64,000 bases of DNA, taken from Candidatus Zixiibacteriota bacterium (GTDB lineage: Bacteria > Zixibacteria > MSB-5A5 > GN15 > JACZUZ01). A program made the position numbers and the translations under genes. Within the stretch, counting starts at the first letter, position 1; every line of letters starts with the position of its first letter. The stretch covers positions 124,001 through 188,000 of the forward strand of contig JAJRPJ010000011.1 of assembly GCA_024280835.1 (NCBI GenBank), given 5' to 3'. Below the pieces are notes generated by a model. The model ran no database searches and was not told where the DNA came from. It saw only the letters and a program-made list of their open reading frames with translations. Shown piece after piece: positions 19,013 to 27,871 of the stretch.

Positions 19013-20239
19013 TCATACTCGACGGTCCAGTACGACATCAAATGGCTTGCCAGACAAGCCTTCTAACGCTTGTTGCATATCCTTCTGTTTTCTCATCATG
19101 TCTGCCAAGAGCGTCAACAAACCTGCAGAATCAGAAGCTGACTTAGATGGACTTCCATTGTCAGATTGCTGTTCCTTGAGAAGCATTAGTTCTTCTTTAA
19201 GCAATTTATTTTCAGCACCAACATTGGTTGTTTCGGATTCACGGATTAACTTGGTCGTTTGTTCTTCAAGAATCCCCGCTCTATCAATGTATCGATTAAC
19301 TTGATCTGAACTCATCGTCCAGCCGTATCGATTACATAATTGATAATGGTTCAGCTTGTTTGCAAAATACGTTGCTGAGCTATGGCGTAAGATATGTGGG
19401 GTAACTCTCTTTTGGAGAACACGGGACGCCAATCGATAAAGTGAAGTTCGAATTGCGTCATACTGAATCGGAAATAGTTGGGACTCTGAATTATCTTTGG
19501 CTGGATGGACCTGGAGCCAAGCTCGCAAGTGTTTTGTCGCAAGAGGGAGCGAAACAGTCCGAGGTTTCGTTTTGCTGAATTCAAGTCTGATAGTATAACA
19601 ATCGAGTTCTGGTTTCCAGGTGACGTGCTCTTCCTTGAGTCGCACGTTCAATAATTCTTCAATTCTTGCCCCAGAGTCAAACAATACCATGATTAGGGCT
19701 TTCAAGCGAATCGACGGAGTTCCATCAACTAGACTTTCAATCTCTTTCCGAGAGAGCGCTGGGATCTCTTTGATTCTCACTGAAACATCAATCCACTCAA
19801 CCAAATCTGGATATTGTGAATTATTTCCGTCCTTCCATTTCCAGAACTTCTTTATTGCCTTCTTGTAGTCTGCTCTAGTCTCTTCGCTGTATGGTTTTCC
19901 ACGAGCTGAAAGAATCCGACCTTCTTCAAGGTCAAGGACTAATCGCTCCATGTCCTTTTGAGCCACTTGGTCAAAGGATTTCTTGAACTCCCCAGAAAGC
20001 CTCGTAAGGATCGCCATGTACTTGAGGCATCTGGCAGGCCCAATCTTTTTCTTAGTTCCTTTTCTTATAGTTTTGCCAAGTGTGCAATCCCTAATAAAAG
20101 TGAGAATCAGTCGTTTATTATCTGGTAGAATTGTAGCATTTGAATCAAGGTTTGCAAGTGCACGGTGATACTGAAGAAGGCGATTATGTATATCAATTTT
20201 CCCTTCAGCATGTATGATTGGAATTGTTTTGGATGTCAT
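19013..20239 (-). CDS. Tyrosine recombinase/integrase (archaeal-like catalytic box)
   Basis: 408 aa. There is an N-terminal SAM-like core-binding domain (about 20-150), then the catalytic domain: Arg in SGARIEELLNVR, H-x-x-R in TPHILRHSSATYF, and the Tyr in VNRYIDRAG. The third His position is Trp (RYGWTMSSDQV), a form common in archaeal-type integrases. The C-terminal 80 residues are coiled coil (LLKEELMLLKEQQ) and not part of the basic fold. It lies directly behind the nitrilase-SMC operon on the same strand and probably mobilised this island or acts on the repeats at 20323 and 21143. The target site is unproven. Confidence 0.9.
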   Translation of the reverse strand: MTSKTIPIIHAEGKIDIHNRLLQYHRALANLDSNATILPDNKRLILTFIRDCTLGKTIRKGTKKKIGPARCLKYMAILTRLSGEFKKSFDQVAQKDMERLVLDLEEGRILSARGKPYSEETRADYKKAIKKFWKWKDGNNSQYPDLVEWIDVSVRIKEIPALSRKEIESLVDGTPSIRLKALIMVLFDSGARIEELLNVRLKEEHVTWKPELDCYTIRLEFSKTKPRTVSLPLATKHLRAWLQVHPAKDNSESQLFPIQYDAIRTSLYRLASRVLQKRVTPHILRHSSATYFANKLNHYQLCNRYGWTMSSDQVNRYIDRAGILEEQTTKLIRESETTNVGAENKLLKEELMLLKEQQSDNGSPSKSASDSAGLLTLLADMMRKQKDMQQALEGLSGKPFDVVLDRRV

Positions 20240-20322
20240 TCTGTCATTGAAAGAGCACTAAATTACTTATTCTTTGCCCCCATTTTGTGACAGAAACATC
20301 CTACGCCCACGCCGGGAGGAGG

Positions 20323-20355
20323 ATGAATGTGTCACATCACTTGGGCAACGCGAGT
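20323..20355 (+). repeat. Diverged 33-bp direct repeat, copy 1
   Basis: Matches the sequence at 21143-21175 at 25 of 33 positions in the same orientation; the two copies lie 820 bp apart and enclose the gene 20503-21111. The left part (TGTCACAT) is well kept, the right arm is degenerate. A candidate recombination site for the neighbouring tyrosine recombinase. Confidence 0.5.
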
Positions 20356-20502
20356 AATGTCAGCACTGTTTATAGTACCAAGAACCTTGAATTATATAAA
20401 CGTTTCGTAACTCTCTCTTTGGCATTGCTGCATCCCAAACTGGGAAGCAAAGTCCCTGTCAAGCGAGCCAATCTATTTATTTGCACATATTTTTAACTTG
20501 TA

Positions 20503-21111
20503 ATGGGAACTCGCGGCGCATACGGATTTCGGTTCGAAGGAAAAGACAAAGTCACCTACAATCACTATGACAGTTATCCGGATGAATTGGGCACTCATAC
20601 GCTAAGCTATGCTGCAAACACAGGAATTGAGAAAATGAAAAAGCTTGCCAGTAGGATCGTCATGATTGACAGTAACTCAACGCCTAGTTCAACCCTGATA
20701 GAACGGTATAAACTGGTCGCAGACATCGGAGTAGCTGGCATGAAGTATGAGGATTGGTATTGTTTGCTTCGAAATACCCAAGGAGACTTGCGTCATTATC
20801 ACAAAGGAATTGAGCATATGATAGATTCACACGAGTTCTTGACGGACAGCTTGTTTTGCGAATGGGCTTACATAATAAATCTTGATGAACAACAATTTGA
20901 AGTGTACCGTGGATTCAATAAGAATCCTAACGCGCCTGGGAGGTACGCGGGACTATCTCTTCCAAAAGAAAATGATTATGTCGGAGTTAGCTTTGTTGCC
21001 AGCATGCCCCTCAACGGTCTTGCTGAGAAGCATGTAACGCCTCTTATTCAAATGCTCAACGCTTATGAGGACGCAGAATGTTTTGAACATTCGACTGCCC
21101 CAAAATTGTAA
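20503..21111 (+). CDS. Uncharacterised protein, paralogue of the gene at the window start
   Basis: 202 aa starting MGTRGAYGFRFEGKDKVTYN, followed by HYDSYPDELG; I have seen this kind of N-terminus in uncharacterised bacterial, phage and eukaryotic proteins but know no assigned function. The second half (WYCLLRNTQG ... AGRYAG ...) is clearly homologous to the truncated protein at 2-373. No signal peptide, membrane span or standard catalytic motif is seen; it is probably a soluble cytoplasmic protein. The start ATG has no strong ribosome binding site. The gene stands alone between two diverged direct repeats and divergent from the recombinase, like a small mobile cassette. Confidence 0.7.
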   Translation: MGTRGAYGFRFEGKDKVTYNHYDSYPDELGTHTLSYAANTGIEKMKKLASRIVMIDSNSTPSSTLIERYKLVADIGVAGMKYEDWYCLLRNTQGDLRHYHKGIEHMIDSHEFLTDSLFCEWAYIINLDEQQFEVYRGFNKNPNAPGRYAGLSLPKENDYVGVSFVASMPLNGLAEKHVTPLIQMLNAYEDAECFEHSTAPKL

Positions 21112-21142
21112 CAATACTTCTCGGCGCTCCGACTGGAAGAAA

Positions 21143-21175
21143 GTGAATTTGTCACTTCGCTTGAGCTATGCAAGT
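21143..21175 (+). repeat. Diverged 33-bp direct repeat, copy 2, with dyad symmetry
   Basis: Second copy of the repeat at 20323-20355. Here an inverted repeat is intact: TGTCACTT and AAGTGACA (right arm ending a few bases past 21175) surround a 14-base centre, a 30-bp palindromic geometry like that of tyrosine recombinase core sites. Confidence 0.5.
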
Positions 21176-21379
21176 GACAGCGTGCAATTTACAGGAACAA
21201 TGGTGATAAATTATGCGAATGTTTCGGAGCACTTTTCGTAGTAGTATTGAAAGTAATTCAAGGGAGTGTGTTTGGTATCTGGCGCGACAATCCATATATT
21301 CATGACTCTCAATTAAATCTTTCTCGTCCCGACGATTGGCATACCATAGTGTTTTAAACACCATTGTCATATTTGGGTA

Positions 21380-22018
21380 ATGAAGAAAATTGGTCAAGGA
21401 CTGCAATTCAATGTATACGATCAGGGAGAAACTGTAAGAAAGACATATACAACCAAGCTACAAATGATTGTTATCCTCATTCGCTGGAGTCCAATGCTGT
21501 TATTTAATATCCGCCTTTTGAACAAGACAATAAATATTGCAATAAGAGAAAGGGCGAGTGCAATTTGTGAAATTGAAAGAAGAGGCATCAAACGCTCGCT
21601 TTTAGCCAATTTGAAACACGACGGTAACACAATCGTTCAGGATAAGGTTTTGGTATTAGGTGACAAACTTAGTGACAATGATGAAGCAAAGACCTGGATT
21701 GACAAATATATCGCGTTTATCATCGCATGTTGGAAAAACGGATTCTCCGAGAAAACATACAATTTTACAATAAACAATGGCACTACCGAAAGAGGAGATG
21801 TCGTCTTAATGGATATTGGAGAAATAACGTTCAAAAGATCCGAGATATTGGAGGCTATTGAATCAAAGAGGTGGCGAACAAGCTGGAGCTACAAAAAGGA
21901 TTTGAGTCAAGAGCTTAGGAGGTATTATGACAAAGCAATGTCTGATAACCTAACACAAAAGAACTTTGAGAAATACTGGAAGCCATCCAATACATATGGA
22001 CAATGTATCCATCAATAG
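21380..22018 (+). CDS. Uncharacterised protein with weak kinase-like features
   Basis: 212 aa. The N-terminus (KIGQGLQFNVYDQGETVRKTY) resembles a protein-kinase-like N-lobe with a glycine-rich turn and a lysine a few residues on, and DVVLMDIGEITF near residue 145 looks like a DFG-type metal-binding segment. The HRD-type catalytic loop is not evident, so this may be a divergent or inactive kinase-like fold. No signal peptide. It stands alone between the repeat at 21143 and the SEFIR gene, with AT-rich flanks. The function is not assigned; the fold suggestion is tentative. Confidence 0.6.
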   Translation: MKKIGQGLQFNVYDQGETVRKTYTTKLQMIVILIRWSPMLLFNIRLLNKTINIAIRERASAICEIERRGIKRSLLANLKHDGNTIVQDKVLVLGDKLSDNDEAKTWIDKYIAFIIACWKNGFSEKTYNFTINNGTTERGDVVLMDIGEITFKRSEILEAIESKRWRTSWSYKKDLSQELRRYYDKAMSDNLTQKNFEKYWKPSNTYGQCIHQ

Positions 22019-22073
22019 CACTGAGCATGCTTATATATTGTTTTTCTTGCATATTTCTATAATAATATAAATT

Positions 22074-23020
22074 ATGATCAGCAGACTTAGAAACATGTCT
22101 CTTTGTTATGGATGGAGTTTTTGTATTCCCGAATACGAACTATCACGTGGCGTTATACGGCCAGGCGAGCAACTTTCTATTGACATAACAATTCTCAATG
22201 ACGGACTTCGGATTGGCACGGTATACCTCATTCTATTAGTTGCCAATCCATACGATCACAAAAAACTTGTTTATGATAGTGACCGCGATTTGATTAGGGC
22301 TGAGAAGCAGAGATTTCGTCTGGTCGATATCCCCGCAGGAAAGAAATCCAAATATGCTGTTAATTGGAAATTCCCGAATAACGCTGAAATTGGAGTTTAT
22401 GATATTAAGCTACAATTGTGGAATCCATCTAAGCTGTTCCAACCAAAGCGACACTTGTTCCGTTTCTATAGCCACCGGTTTTATGAAACCCAATGGCACG
22501 GCGCAATTGAAGTAGTTCCACCGCAAGGTGACTTACATTATTATCAAACTACTAAAGAACTTAATACAACAATTAGTGTGTTTATCTCTTACTCCTGGGA
22601 TTCAACGAACCACCAAAAGTGGGTTCTTGAGCTAGCTGATGAGCTAACTCGGAATGGTATTAAAGTCATCATAGATAAACATGATCTTCTACCTGGGGAG
22701 GAAATAACAGAATTCATTGAGAGGGGTATTACTGAATGTAATGTGTTTCTAATGATATGTTCTGAGCAATATACTATCAAGGCAAACAATCGGCTTGGAG
22801 GGGTTGGATGGAGACTGTAATTAGCTCCGAGACTTTCTTGAATGCTAGACAAACAAAGAAATTCATTCCCATAGTCCGTAGTAATCGTATGCCAGCAAAT
22901 AAGAAACTACCAACTTATATTGGGTCAACTTTGTATGTTGACATGACAACAGATTTATGGCGTTCAACACCACTTCAACAATTACTAAAAGGCATAAAAG
23001 GTATTGCAACCGAGACTTAG
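22074..23020 (+). pseudogene. SEFIR-domain protein broken by a frameshift
   Basis: The first frame (22074-22820) has an unrecognised N-terminal beta-rich domain of about 165 residues and then a SEFIR/TIR-like domain beginning VFISYSWDSTNHQKWV and reaching NNRLGGVGW before it runs into TAA at 22818. The domain continues in another frame (22808-23020): ETVISSETFLN ... KKFIPIVRS, exactly the expected second half. Adding one G in the run at 22809-22811 (reading W-E-T-V) would restore one protein of about 315 aa. SEFIR/TIR modules often act in bacterial defence as signalling or NAD-consuming parts; that role is inference here. It is either a real pseudogene or a sequencing error. Confidence 0.85.
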
Positions 23021-23563
23021 ATGTCAATTACCTCATTCTTGCCGTGTGTTGACTCTGTGCATGTGGTTCAGATACTCTCGAACTCGGCGAGAGTTACGAA
23101 GTTAAAATCTGTTACATTGTCTCCTATCAATGAAGGATATAGGAGATTAGGTACGTTCAACCAAGGTAGTGAACTGTTCTCAATGTGATTCCACCTCAAT
23201 CTTTGGCCAGAGATATTGGAATCTCGAAGGCAAAAATTGAATGTCTCAATGAGAAGTGTATGCAGACGATTCCCCAAATGCTCAACATTCGTTCAGGGTG
23301 AAATCCGATGCAGGTCAAATATATCAAGAACACACGCACAAAGAGATACTGTCGATTGACGAAGCAGGTTTTACTATTTCCTGTCGAGCCAAGAGTAATC
23401 TTCCGTATATTCTCAGGAAGTTAATTTAACTCTGATTGAATAAGAAAATGTTCATTTGACTGCTTCAAGATAGGGCGAGTAATGTGGCAGGAAGTTGAAT
23501 TGACCTACAAATCCTACTCTATATTTCTCCCATCTATTATTCGTTGACTTGGTATGTAGTAAT
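23021..23563. other. 540 bp without a recognisable gene
   Basis: No open frame of note. A short hairpin (CTCTCG/CGAGAG, near 23075-23093) follows the SEFIR gene but lacks a T run, so it is a weak terminator candidate at best. The stretch leads into the left recombination-like site at 23564. Confidence 0.4.
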
Positions 23564-23593
23564 AGGTTCACCTTTCATCAGAAAAGTGAACCT
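23564..23593 (-). repeat. dif-like recombinase core site, left inverted copy
   Basis: Read on the minus strand this 30-bp site is a 12-bp arm AGGTTCACTTTT, a 6-bp centre CTGATG, and a 12-bp arm AAAGGTGAACCT. The arms pair at 11 of 12 positions. The geometry of two inverted arms around six bases is that of Xer/tyrosine recombinase core sites. It matches the copy at 23888-23917 at 27 of 30 positions in opposite orientation. Confidence 0.75.
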
Positions 23594-23887
23594 CTATGCA
23601 TTTTGTTATTCTGGAGCCGTGGCTCACTGGTGTCTATATCACGCTGTAACTGGCTAGAATATAGTCATTTCCCAGAATTCGGCAAGAGATATTCTGAATC
23701 TGTTTGCCTTACTTCTTCGTGAGGTTTCTTGCCTGTCTTGTAGCTCCATTGTAATCAGTAGCAGTGCCATCCACTGGCACTACGTTTCAAAAACCTCGCG
23801 GCGACGTAATTATTTTTCGCGCCAAGCTCAACTCCACGAAACATTTAAGTAATCACTAACTGATTGCGGAGTATGTCAGTCCGTAAT
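23594..23887. other. Candidate invertible DNA segment (294 bp)
   Basis: This stretch lies between two inverted, nearly identical 30-bp recombinase-type sites with the same 6-bp centre, immediately before a tyrosine recombinase gene. Recombination between such sites would invert it. It has no gene and could carry a promoter that reads either into the recombinase and the lipoprotein genes or back towards 23.0 kb. I could not identify a convincing promoter in it by eye. Confidence 0.55.
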
Positions 23888-23917
23888 TGGTTCACTTTTC
23901 TGATGAAGCGTGAACCT
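23888..23917 (+). repeat. dif-like recombinase core site, right copy, overlapping the recombinase start
   Basis: 12-bp arm TGGTTCACTTTT, centre CTGATG, arm AAGCGTGAACCT. It overlaps the first codons of the recombinase; the ATG at 23903 lies in the 6-bp centre and following base positions, so it would be kept in either orientation of the segment. Confidence 0.75.
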
Positions 23918-24556
23918 AGGAAACAGATGAGAACACAGCGCAGCAAATGGACTATCGATGAGAGTAAGTGCATGAGTGAGAAGGAAGTAGCTCTACTTAG
24001 GGCAACGGTTCTCAAGGGTCTGAGCGAGGCGATTCAGGATGGTAGTTTCAGAATTGTTCGCCGCTGGTTCATGCTTGAACTAGGCTTGCATGCTGGTCTT
24101 AGAGTTGCCGAGATGGCTTCGCTATGCCATCGAGATGTTTTCCTAGACGGTGACCGGTCATCGATAGTTGTTATCGGAAAAGGAAGTAAGAAGCGAGCTA
24201 TCTGGGTTGGCTCTGCGTTCAAAGCGATTTGCCAGCGGTTCATATTGGCTAAAATCAGTCGAGGATTTGATTGCAGCGCTGAGCAATCTCTACTGTGTTC
24301 GCTCAAGGGCGTGTCTATCACCAAACGAACTTTACAGAAGGACTTCAAGAAGCTTTTAGTCGAGTCGGGTCTGCCGAGTTATTACTACATCCACTGTCTT
24401 CGTCACACGTACACAACATTCCTCTTACGTGCGAGTCAGAACAACTACCGCTTCGCTCAACAGCAATTAGGTCATTCATCAATCAGAACAACACAAGTGT
24501 ATGCGACGGTCGTCGAATCAGACGGCCGGCAGGCGCTTGAGACCATGTATAACTGA
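23903..24556 (+). CDS. Small tyrosine recombinase (Xer/invertase-like)
   Basis: About 217 aa from ATG 23903; the frame can be extended to a TTG at 23864 or an ATG at 23873, neither with a usable ribosome binding site. Almost the whole protein is the catalytic domain: Arg in GLHAGLRVAEMASL, Lys in VVIGKGSKKRAIWV, H-x-x-R in HCLRHTYTTFL, GH in LGHSSIRTTQVYA with its Tyr as nucleophile. The N-terminal core-binding domain of normal XerC/D proteins is missing or minimal. One putative recognition site overlaps its start and an inverted copy lies 300 bp upstream. It probably inverts that segment and may thereby control itself and the lipoprotein gene 31 bases downstream. Confidence 0.9.
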   Translation: MKREPRKQMRTQRSKWTIDESKCMSEKEVALLRATVLKGLSEAIQDGSFRIVRRWFMLELGLHAGLRVAEMASLCHRDVFLDGDRSSIVVIGKGSKKRAIWVGSAFKAICQRFILAKISRGFDCSAEQSLLCSLKGVSITKRTLQKDFKKLLVESGLPSYYYIHCLRHTYTTFLLRASQNNYRFAQQQLGHSSIRTTQVYATVVESDGRQALETMYN

Positions 24557-24587
24557 AACCAAGATTTAACATTGGGAGGGATTACAA

Positions 24588-26528
24588 ATGCGTGCAGATC
24601 AGTTCAAACTATTGACCCTTGCTTGTATCACAGTTCTATTTGTTGGATGCTCTTCAACTCCCACTGAGCAGACGGCAATATCGTCTCGCATCGAAACGAC
24701 GACTGCGCTTATTCACAATAGTAGTGACACGACGATCATATCTAATGGATATGGAATACGTGTACCAGCAAACGCCGTCAGTGACAGTACGAACATCACG
24801 GTTTACGAGGACACTCTCTTGAACGCTCTAGCTAGTGGAGATTTCGACACACTCTCAATTGGGTTAGGTGTTCGAATTGAGGGAGCAATTCTAGACACGA
24901 TCTACTTTACGTTCCCCGAACTGCGTATCTCGAATCCTTACTCTCACGTTGTCATGTTCAGCTCCATTGATTCCTCGTTCAAGCTTCTTCCGACTGTTTC
25001 AGATTCGTTTCAGGTAACTGCTGCCTATTTCCCGAGTGGAATCAGGAGCCTTAACCGACGTGGTGGCCCAACTATCACAATGAGTATTGTAAATGTGAAA
25101 GGGTCTTCAAAGCTTCGACAACCAAGAAAACTTTTTACCGTCAGAAACGGAGAGTTGCAAGAGTTTACTGAGGACTGGAGTGTTTCAAACGAAAAGATCG
25201 CAGTTTTAGTTCACGGAATTATGTCTCACCCTTCAAGGTTTCTCGATAACGGAGGTGAAAGACAAAGCTTGGTAGAATTTGCTAAAAATAAGTACAACGG
25301 TCGAGTCCTTTTGTATCAGTATCCCTCAGGTGAAAAAGTAAGCGAAAACGCATCATGGTTATATCAAGAGTTAAATGCGCAGGTATTCTCTCGTAATAGC
25401 AACATTCAGATTGACTTGTATGGTCACAGCATGGGAGGAGTATTAGCTAGAAAAACTGTAATCGACCATGCTGACCATTTCGAATCTCTAGTAACATTTG
25501 GAGCTCCTCACGGAGGCGCAGATGTTGCGGGAGCGGTCGAGTTTGCAATCCAAGATGTGTTCACGTCTCTTGGCGCTGAGTTATTTTTTCTTGTGATGAA
25601 CCCCTTCACCGATGGAGCCAGGGAATTGCGACCCGAGAGTGCGTTAATGATGTCTATGAACACTTCCACAATGCCTGTCTCAACACGTTACCTTACTGTA
25701 TACGGTAACTTGAGTAGGGCTTTGTTTGGCGACGAAAGTGATGGTTTTATTTTGGCTCGTAGCGCCAATATGAATCATGAATCGTTTCCACCGTCACACG
25801 AAATCCCTAGCGTGCTTAATTCGTATGAATTGAATCAATCCCACACTGAATTGGTTTTTGATCGAGATGGACTTTTCAAGCGCGTTACTGAGTTTGTTTC
25901 CAATCAGACAGGTACGCCACCTGTCACCGACATTGATGGCAACGTGTATAAAACAGTCGAAATCGGCTCTCAACTGTGGATGGCAGAAAATCTCAAGACA
26001 AGGCATTTCAGAAATGGAGAAGCAATTACATTTGCTGAAACTTTTAATGATTGGAGCAATGCTGTTTCTGCGGTTACGGGAGACCCTGGTTTTGATGAAA
26101 CAAATACGCAAGTGTATGGTTTGCTCTACAATGGACACGCCGTTTTAGACGGTCGGTTGATTGCGCCAAAGGGATGGCGTGTTGCAACCGATGAGGATTG
26201 GAAGATTCTTGAGATGCATCTTGGTATGAATGAAACAGAGGTAGATGCCACAGGCTGGCGTGGAAGTACTCTTGGTGGCGCTCTCAAAGAAGTTGGGCTT
26301 GGACACTGGCAAAGCGGCAATCAAGGCGCAACGAATTCAACAGGATTCACGGGACTCCCGGCAGGATATACAAAAAGCACTTATGTTGAACACGGTGTAT
26401 CAGCGCATTTTTGGACTTCGTCACCATCGCATGCCTATAGAGCTTTGAGATTCGACCGAGATGAGATTTGGAAAAATGTTAATCCAGTCATCACTCATGC
26501 ATACTCGATACGATGTGTACGTGAATGA
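24588..26528 (+). CDS. Lipoprotein with alpha/beta-hydrolase (lipase-like) and FISUMP domains
   Basis: 646 aa. It has a lipoprotein signal with lipobox (VLFVGC, Cys 21). Residues 30-170 look like a ZU5-like or beta-rich module. Then comes an alpha/beta-hydrolase: VLVHGIMSHPS near 206 and the nucleophile elbow GHSMGG near 280, followed by TFGAPHGG, as in lipases and PGAP1-like esterases. The last 200 residues form the Fibrobacter succinogenes major paralogous domain (DIDGNVYKTVEIGSQLWMAE ... PKGWRVATDEDW ... AYSIRCVRE). GGGAGG precedes the ATG. It is probably an outer-surface or periplasmic esterase/lipase. The gene follows the recombinase by 31 bases and could be co-transcribed with it, making it a candidate phase-variable surface protein. 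Confidence 0.85.
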   Translation: MRADQFKLLTLACITVLFVGCSSTPTEQTAISSRIETTTALIHNSSDTTIISNGYGIRVPANAVSDSTNITVYEDTLLNALASGDFDTLSIGLGVRIEGAILDTIYFTFPELRISNPYSHVVMFSSIDSSFKLLPTVSDSFQVTAAYFPSGIRSLNRRGGPTITMSIVNVKGSSKLRQPRKLFTVRNGELQEFTEDWSVSNEKIAVLVHGIMSHPSRFLDNGGERQSLVEFAKNKYNGRVLLYQYPSGEKVSENASWLYQELNAQVFSRNSNIQIDLYGHSMGGVLARKTVIDHADHFESLVTFGAPHGGADVAGAVEFAIQDVFTSLGAELFFLVMNPFTDGARELRPESALMMSMNTSTMPVSTRYLTVYGNLSRALFGDESDGFILARSANMNHESFPPSHEIPSVLNSYELNQSHTELVFDRDGLFKRVTEFVSNQTGTPPVTDIDGNVYKTVEIGSQLWMAENLKTRHFRNGEAITFAETFNDWSNAVSAVTGDPGFDETNTQVYGLLYNGHAVLDGRLIAPKGWRVATDEDWKILEMHLGMNETEVDATGWRGSTLGGALKEVGLGHWQSGNQGATNSTGFTGLPAGYTKSTYVEHGVSAHFWTSSPSHAYRALRFDRDEIWKNVNPVITHAYSIRCVRE

Positions 26529-26641
26529 GTTAGAGTAAACACTGATCAATTCATTCTTGATTGTCCTATCATTGTGAGTCTTTCTTCGAACTGTCAGAAA
26601 ACAAGACCTATGTATAAATAGTTGAAGTTCCTCGGTCTTGT

Positions 26642-27724
26642 ATGACAATCAATCTCGTTCAGGCTCACGAGCAATGGATGAAACGCTCACCTGATGAATC
26701 ATTCAAGTCGCTTGAGGATCTCTTTGCTTTTACATCTTCAAGGAAAGATAACTCCTCACAGTCAGTCCGAGATTTGCGAGACTTGAATATTGAAGCGACG
26801 TCATCAGGTTCTTTGGTTCTAAATGGTAGCGAGCGTCCCGCAGCTTTGACACATTGGTCACTCGGGCAGCTTGCTTCTCATATTGGAGCCCCCGCCTCTT
26901 ACTTACGCTCGCTTTCGCCAGAGCTCGCACAGGAGTGTTTGGAATATGGTATTAAGAATTCTGAGAAGAGTTGTAATCTACTTTATCGAATGGAAGGCAA
27001 CTCAAATGGTAATTCTTCGCGAGTCGCAGCGGCCTTTACGGGACCTGTCTACGGTCGTATCTGGGACGCAGATGTAGTCGGACAATTGATGGAAGCTACT
27101 GACGGCTCTTCGTGGAAAACTCCAGCGGAGCTCAGTGACGAACATAGTGGTCGTGGTACTGGCCTTTATGCCTCAGATAGAGATATGTTCGCCTTCATGG
27201 TTAATGAAGAAGATGCCGTTGACGTCGATGGCGCCAAACTCGGGCGAGGTTTTTTCTGTTGGAATTCCGAAACTGGCAGTTCAACTTTTGGGTTGATGAC
27301 TTTCCTTTACAACTACGTTTGTGCTAACCACATTGTTTGGGGAGCGGAACAGGTCAATGAGATTAACATTTATCACCGAAGTCGCGCACAGTGGAACTTT
27401 GCTCGTGATGGTATTTCCCTTCTCGATAGATTCGTGCGAAACACGGCGATGAGTGATGATATAAGGGCAATGGTAAAAACGACTCGCTCTACACAATTGG
27501 GTGATGACCTTGAATACGTCACTAAGCGTCTCACAAATAACAGGTTTACAAAATCAGAAGTGGAAAACGCATGGGATGCGGCGAAGGCGCAAGACGAAGA
27601 TCCTAAAACGGTTTGGGGAATGGTGCAAGGACTGACAGCCGCCGCTCAGGGTATCTCCCATATTGATAAAAGAGTGAATCTTGAAAGACGCGCGGGCAAA
27701 CTTCTTGAAACTCGCATGAGTTAG
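26642..27724 (+). CDS. DUF932 family protein (phage/plasmid-like)
   Basis: 360 aa without signal peptide or membrane span. The middle (LGQLASHIGAPASYLRSL, then a GPVYGRIWDADVV segment and FLYNYVCANHIVWGAEQV) is typical of DUF932/plasmid-related proteins found in phages and integrative elements. The molecular function of the family is unknown; some members lie near replication or recombination genes. It begins the plus-strand gene series that runs to 39.9 kb and is probably the first gene of the mobile element. No clear ribosome binding site is seen. Confidence 0.8.
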   Translation: MTINLVQAHEQWMKRSPDESFKSLEDLFAFTSSRKDNSSQSVRDLRDLNIEATSSGSLVLNGSERPAALTHWSLGQLASHIGAPASYLRSLSPELAQECLEYGIKNSEKSCNLLYRMEGNSNGNSSRVAAAFTGPVYGRIWDADVVGQLMEATDGSSWKTPAELSDEHSGRGTGLYASDRDMFAFMVNEEDAVDVDGAKLGRGFFCWNSETGSSTFGLMTFLYNYVCANHIVWGAEQVNEINIYHRSRAQWNFARDGISLLDRFVRNTAMSDDIRAMVKTTRSTQLGDDLEYVTKRLTNNRFTKSEVENAWDAAKAQDEDPKTVWGMVQGLTAAAQGISHIDKRVNLERRAGKLLETRMS

Positions 27725-27871
27725 ACGTTCTTTCGGTTTCAAGCATCAACTTAATTCTAATTTCCGAATCATCAGTGATGAGCATTTCTGCGACTCCGCT
27801 AACCCACTGTTTACAGTGTTGTCCCTACAAAATGACACAATATATATAAATGTGACTGCCTTTGAAAAGTC

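Noticed and set aside
20240-23863. Integron with attC-flanked cassettes
   Set aside because: The recombinase lacks integron-integrase features as far as I can see, and the repeats do not show the usual attC R-box layout.
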